A DNA stretch of 7,460 nt from Candidatus Saccharibacteria bacterium UBA5152 (lineage in GTDB: Bacteria; Patescibacteriota; Saccharimonadia; Saccharimonadales; UBA4665). Location of the stretch: positions 1-7,460 of the forward strand of contig DHXQ01000038.1 in assembly GCA_002413755.1 (NCBI GenBank), in the 5' to 3' direction. How positions within the stretch are numbered: the first letter of the stretch is position 1; each line of letters starts with the position of its first letter. The translations under genes and the position numbers were made by a program. This document shows, one piece after another, positions 6,124 to 7,460 of this stretch. The notes below the pieces were generated by a model, which saw nothing but the letters and a program-made list of their open reading frames with translations, had not been told where the DNA came from and made no database searches.

Positions 6124-6709
6124 ACAACACGGTTTCGGAGTAGTAGAGGCCTTCCTAGTACTCGTCATAGTCGGAATTCTGGTCGGCATCACCGCATTTA
6201 TGCTGCATGGCAAACAACAGATTGATGCCCGGGCTGCCCAGACCAAAGCTATCGCCGCGGCCACACTGAAGCCCGCCAAGGTCAGCACCTCAGTCACACC
6301 CCCGGCGACCGTGACAAGTTATATGGTGATCAAAGAGTGGGGCGTCCGCTTGAAACTCGATGCCAAAACTGCGACGTTGAATTATGACATTAAGGCCGAC
6401 AACCCGCAGTACGCCTATCTGGGACTGAAAACGGTCACTGATGTTGCACCGAAGTGTGCCGCTGATGAATACTCGCTAGCAGTTATCGGCCGGTACACCA
6501 AGGCGCAGCACGATGACGCAGTTGCCAACCCAACTGATAATGGTGGCGGTGCTAATGATATCAAAGTTGGTGACTATTACTACGGCTACGATCATTCGCA
6601 TGCTGCCTGCGCTGACAACGATGATCAGCAAACCAAGATTGACGCTCTCTTCTCATTCGATGATCTGGAAACGGCCTACAAAACTATCTCTGTTGTGCCA
6701 CAAGATTAA
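6116..6709 (+). CDS. Type IV prepilin-like protein
   Basis: A 197-residue precursor with a class III (type IV pilin) signal: a short basic leader MHKQHG, cleavage expected between Gly6 and Phe7, Glu at +5 of the mature protein (Glu11), and a hydrophobic helix (about 12-31) that anchors the subunit in the membrane and packs the filament core. The remainder is a soluble domain with Asp/Asn/Tyr-rich stretches (DNPQYAYLG, 95-103; GDYYYGYDHSH, 152-162) and two Cys (114 and 165) that could form the C-terminal disulfide loop common in pilins. Acidic residues around 133-170 may bind a metal; this is inference. The ATG at 6116 overlaps the SLOG stop (ATGCATAA) and has AAGGA (6106-6110) 5 nt upstream. 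No prepilin peptidase, ATPase or other pilus gene is in the window, so it may be a minor pilin or pseudopilin serving a machine encoded elsewhere. Confidence 0.9.
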   Translation: MHKQHGFGVVEAFLVLVIVGILVGITAFMLHGKQQIDARAAQTKAIAAATLKPAKVSTSVTPPATVTSYMVIKEWGVRLKLDAKTATLNYDIKADNPQYAYLGLKTVTDVAPKCAADEYSLAVIGRYTKAQHDDAVANPTDNGGGANDIKVGDYYYGYDHSHAACADNDDQQTKIDALFSFDDLETAYKTISVVPQD

Positions 6710-6734
6710 TCACCGATGTAAGCCAGTCAGTGAA

Positions 6735-6763
6735 TTGACTCAGATATACATTTATTGTAAAAT
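6735..6763 (+). promoter_or_regulatory. Strong sigma70-like promoter for the orphan gene
   Basis: TTGACT (6735-6740) and TAAAAT (6758-6763) with a 17-bp spacer form the most consensus-like promoter here; the start site should be near 6770. An inverted repeat AGTCA(6725-6729)/TGACT(6736-6740) overlaps the -35, where a repressor or activator could bind. The leader then carries a small hairpin, CGGTA-AAAC-TACCG (6778-6791), just before the ribosome binding site. Confidence 0.75.
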
Positions 6764-6815
6764 ACCTGTGGTTTTCTCGGTAAAACTACCGTGCCAAACG
6801 TGAGGAGTGGTTTAC

Positions 6816-7268
6816 GTGTTGGAGACGCATGTCTACGAAGTATTGCCCGGCGAGCTTTTGCTCCGACGGAGTGGTCACCGTTCGCCGCTGCAACAGTGCA
6901 AGGTCATTCGCACCCGCGCGATCGCGTATCCGCCGACTGACGAGGGAGTGAAGGTCATGATCACTCTCGTCGTGACGGGTTACGAGTCCTGTGTGTTCGC
7001 GAAGTGGTTTGCGGACTGGTCTGACAAGGACAACATGAGGGCGAGAGACCTACAGAGTGGTCGTGTGATCGACGTCGCTGTACCCATCGAGGCGTACAAC
7101 TACATGCTCGCGACGGGTCAACCCTACGGCTCTCCTGCTATCACAAGCATGATGACATCTGGAGCGCAGAGGCCGGAAGCCGAGTACTACTCGCGTGACA
7201 ACCCGTTCTCCTCGCCGGTCGCCGCTGTGTGTATCGATGGCCGCTGGGAAGAACCGAACTGGCAGTAG
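6816..7268 (+). CDS. Orphan protein of unknown function
   Basis: A 150-residue protein with no family that I recognise. It starts MLETHVYEVLPGELLLRR, has a hydrophobic strand VMITLVVTGY (from about residue 46) followed by CVFAKWFADW, a central polar segment, and a C-terminal region rich in Ser/Pro/Tyr ending EEPNWQ. No signal peptide or membrane helix is evident; it has three Cys. The GTG at 6816 is preferred over the in-frame GTG at 6807 because GAGGAG (6802-6807) then sits 8 nt upstream, whereas 6807 overlaps that site. It has its own consensus-like promoter. Counting by eye, AGG/AGA supply 3 of 11 Arg codons, more than in the aldolase (1 of 13) or the transketolase C-subunit (none seen), hinting at a different origin; the sample is small. 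It could be a recently acquired or rapidly evolving gene. Coding status rests on length, start signals and promoter. Confidence 0.68.
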   Translation: MLETHVYEVLPGELLLRRSGHRSPLQQCKVIRTRAIAYPPTDEGVKVMITLVVTGYESCVFAKWFADWSDKDNMRARDLQSGRVIDVAVPIEAYNYMLATGQPYGSPAITSMMTSGAQRPEAEYYSRDNPFSSPVAAVCIDGRWEEPNWQ

Positions 7269-7284
7269 ATTTACCGAAGATCAG

Positions 7285-7341
7285 TTCCCAGTCTGGGTCG
7301 AAGAGAGCCTTACGGCTCGTCCCTGGTGGGAATAAGGACCC
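7285..7341 (+). other. Hairpin-rich segment after the orphan gene, possible RNA structure
   Basis: Several short arms can pair here: TTCCCA (7285-7290) with TGGGAA (7327-7332) as an outer stem, GAGCC (7305-7309) with GGCTC (7314-7318) around TTAC inside it, and, as rivals to the outer stem, CCCAG/CTGGG (7287-7291/7293-7297) or GGGTC (7295-7299) with GACCC (7337-7341). No T-tract follows, so this is not a textbook terminator. It may be the 3' end structure of the orphan mRNA or an unrecognised small RNA; I could not match it to tRNA, tmRNA or SRP RNA. Confidence 0.4.
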
Positions 7342-7350
7342 GAACATACG

Positions 7351-7370
7351 TTGCAGCCAATTGGCCGCAA
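7351..7370. repeat. Near-perfect 20-bp palindrome, operator-like
   Basis: TTGCAGCCAA followed directly by TTGGCCGCAA is self-complementary at 9 of 10 half-site positions (only the A/C pair at 7355/7366 fails). With no spacer it suits a dimeric DNA-binding protein better than an RNA hairpin. It lies 55-70 bp upstream of the promoter-like boxes near the right edge, so it could control the next gene. Confidence 0.5.
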
Positions 7371-7425
7371 TCTTCGCCTCGCGCGATTAAGTATTAGTAA
7401 GGTCCTGTTTTCATGTCTGAGTATA

Positions 7426-7445
7426 TATAATCGATGGGTTACAAT
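7426..7445 (+). promoter_or_regulatory. Promoter-like -10 boxes before the right edge
   Basis: TATAAT (7426-7431) is a perfect -10 hexamer, and TACAAT (7440-7445) is a near match whose end lies 6 nt before a GTG at 7452, the same spacing as in the aldolase gene. Neither has a clear -35. The region 7269-7460 otherwise contains no gene that I can support. Confidence 0.4.
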
Positions 7446-7451
7446 AGATAG

Positions 7452-7460
7452 GTGAGCAAA
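7452..7460 (+). CDS. Possible gene start (GTG AGC AAA), cut by window edge
   Basis: Three codons reading Met-Ser-Lys sit 6 nt after a TACAAT box, which would be a leaderless start. Alternatively GGTGAG (7451-7456) is a ribosome binding site for an ATG just beyond the window. No product can be named. Confidence 0.3.

Noticed and set aside
7141..7347. 68-codon - strand frame over the end of the orphan gene
   Set aside because: No start signals, overlaps a better supported gene, and part of it lies in the hairpin-rich segment.
1..7460. CRISPR array, transposase, integrase or toxin-antitoxin pair
   Set aside because: No regularly spaced direct repeats, no terminal inverted repeats with a transposase, and no recognisable toxin or antitoxin domain in any frame.

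Overview
The window reads as a piece of a Patescibacteria (CPR) chromosome, most likely Candidatus Saccharibacteria (TM7). This is an inference from gene content: a transketolase split into two overlapping genes, a class II aldolase and a PfkB-type kinase next to tiny coiled-coil proteins, a type IV prepilin, roughly balanced base composition with the standard code, and promoters whose -10 box almost touches the start codon. Every gene I can support lies on the + strand. No tRNA, rRNA, CRISPR array, insertion sequence or integrase was seen.

Positions 1-2582 hold central carbon metabolism. The first gene is the transketolase N-terminal (ThDP pyrophosphate-binding) subunit, cut at its 5' end by the window edge. 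It overlaps by 8 nt the gene for the C-terminal (pyrimidine-binding/catalytic Glu) subunit. A class II fructose/tagatose-bisphosphate aldolase follows, driven by an extended -10 promoter placed so that transcription should begin at or within a base or two of its ATG. Together the three genes interconvert pentose and hexose phosphates and triose phosphates.

Positions 2583-3246 are a mostly non-coding stretch with two small genes: an 82-residue amphipathic/coiled-coil protein and a 30-residue microprotein with a very strong Shine-Dalgarno. The stretch also has a striking inverted repeat (12-bp perfect arms at 2635-2690). Two sigma70-like promoters share TATACT -10 boxes and TTGCTA/TTGCTT -35 boxes; the second drives a PfkB-family sugar/nucleoside kinase (3247-4248).

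Positions 4299-6709 are a compact three-gene operon: a 414-residue helical protein of unknown function, a SLOG/LOG-fold (TIGR00725-like) nucleotide-binding protein, and a type IV prepilin-like protein. Its promoter is another extended -10 very close to the first ATG.

Positions 6710-7460 hold an orphan gene of unknown function (6816-7268) behind the most consensus-like promoter of the window (TTGACT-17-TAAAAT). About 190 bp follow with hairpin-forming segments, a near-perfect 20-bp palindrome and promoter-like boxes, leading to a possible gene start at the right edge. Nothing here proves a new system. The best candidates for novelty are the unknown/SLOG/prepilin operon, the leaderless-start pattern, the 2635-2690 inverted repeat and the orphan gene with its structured flanks.
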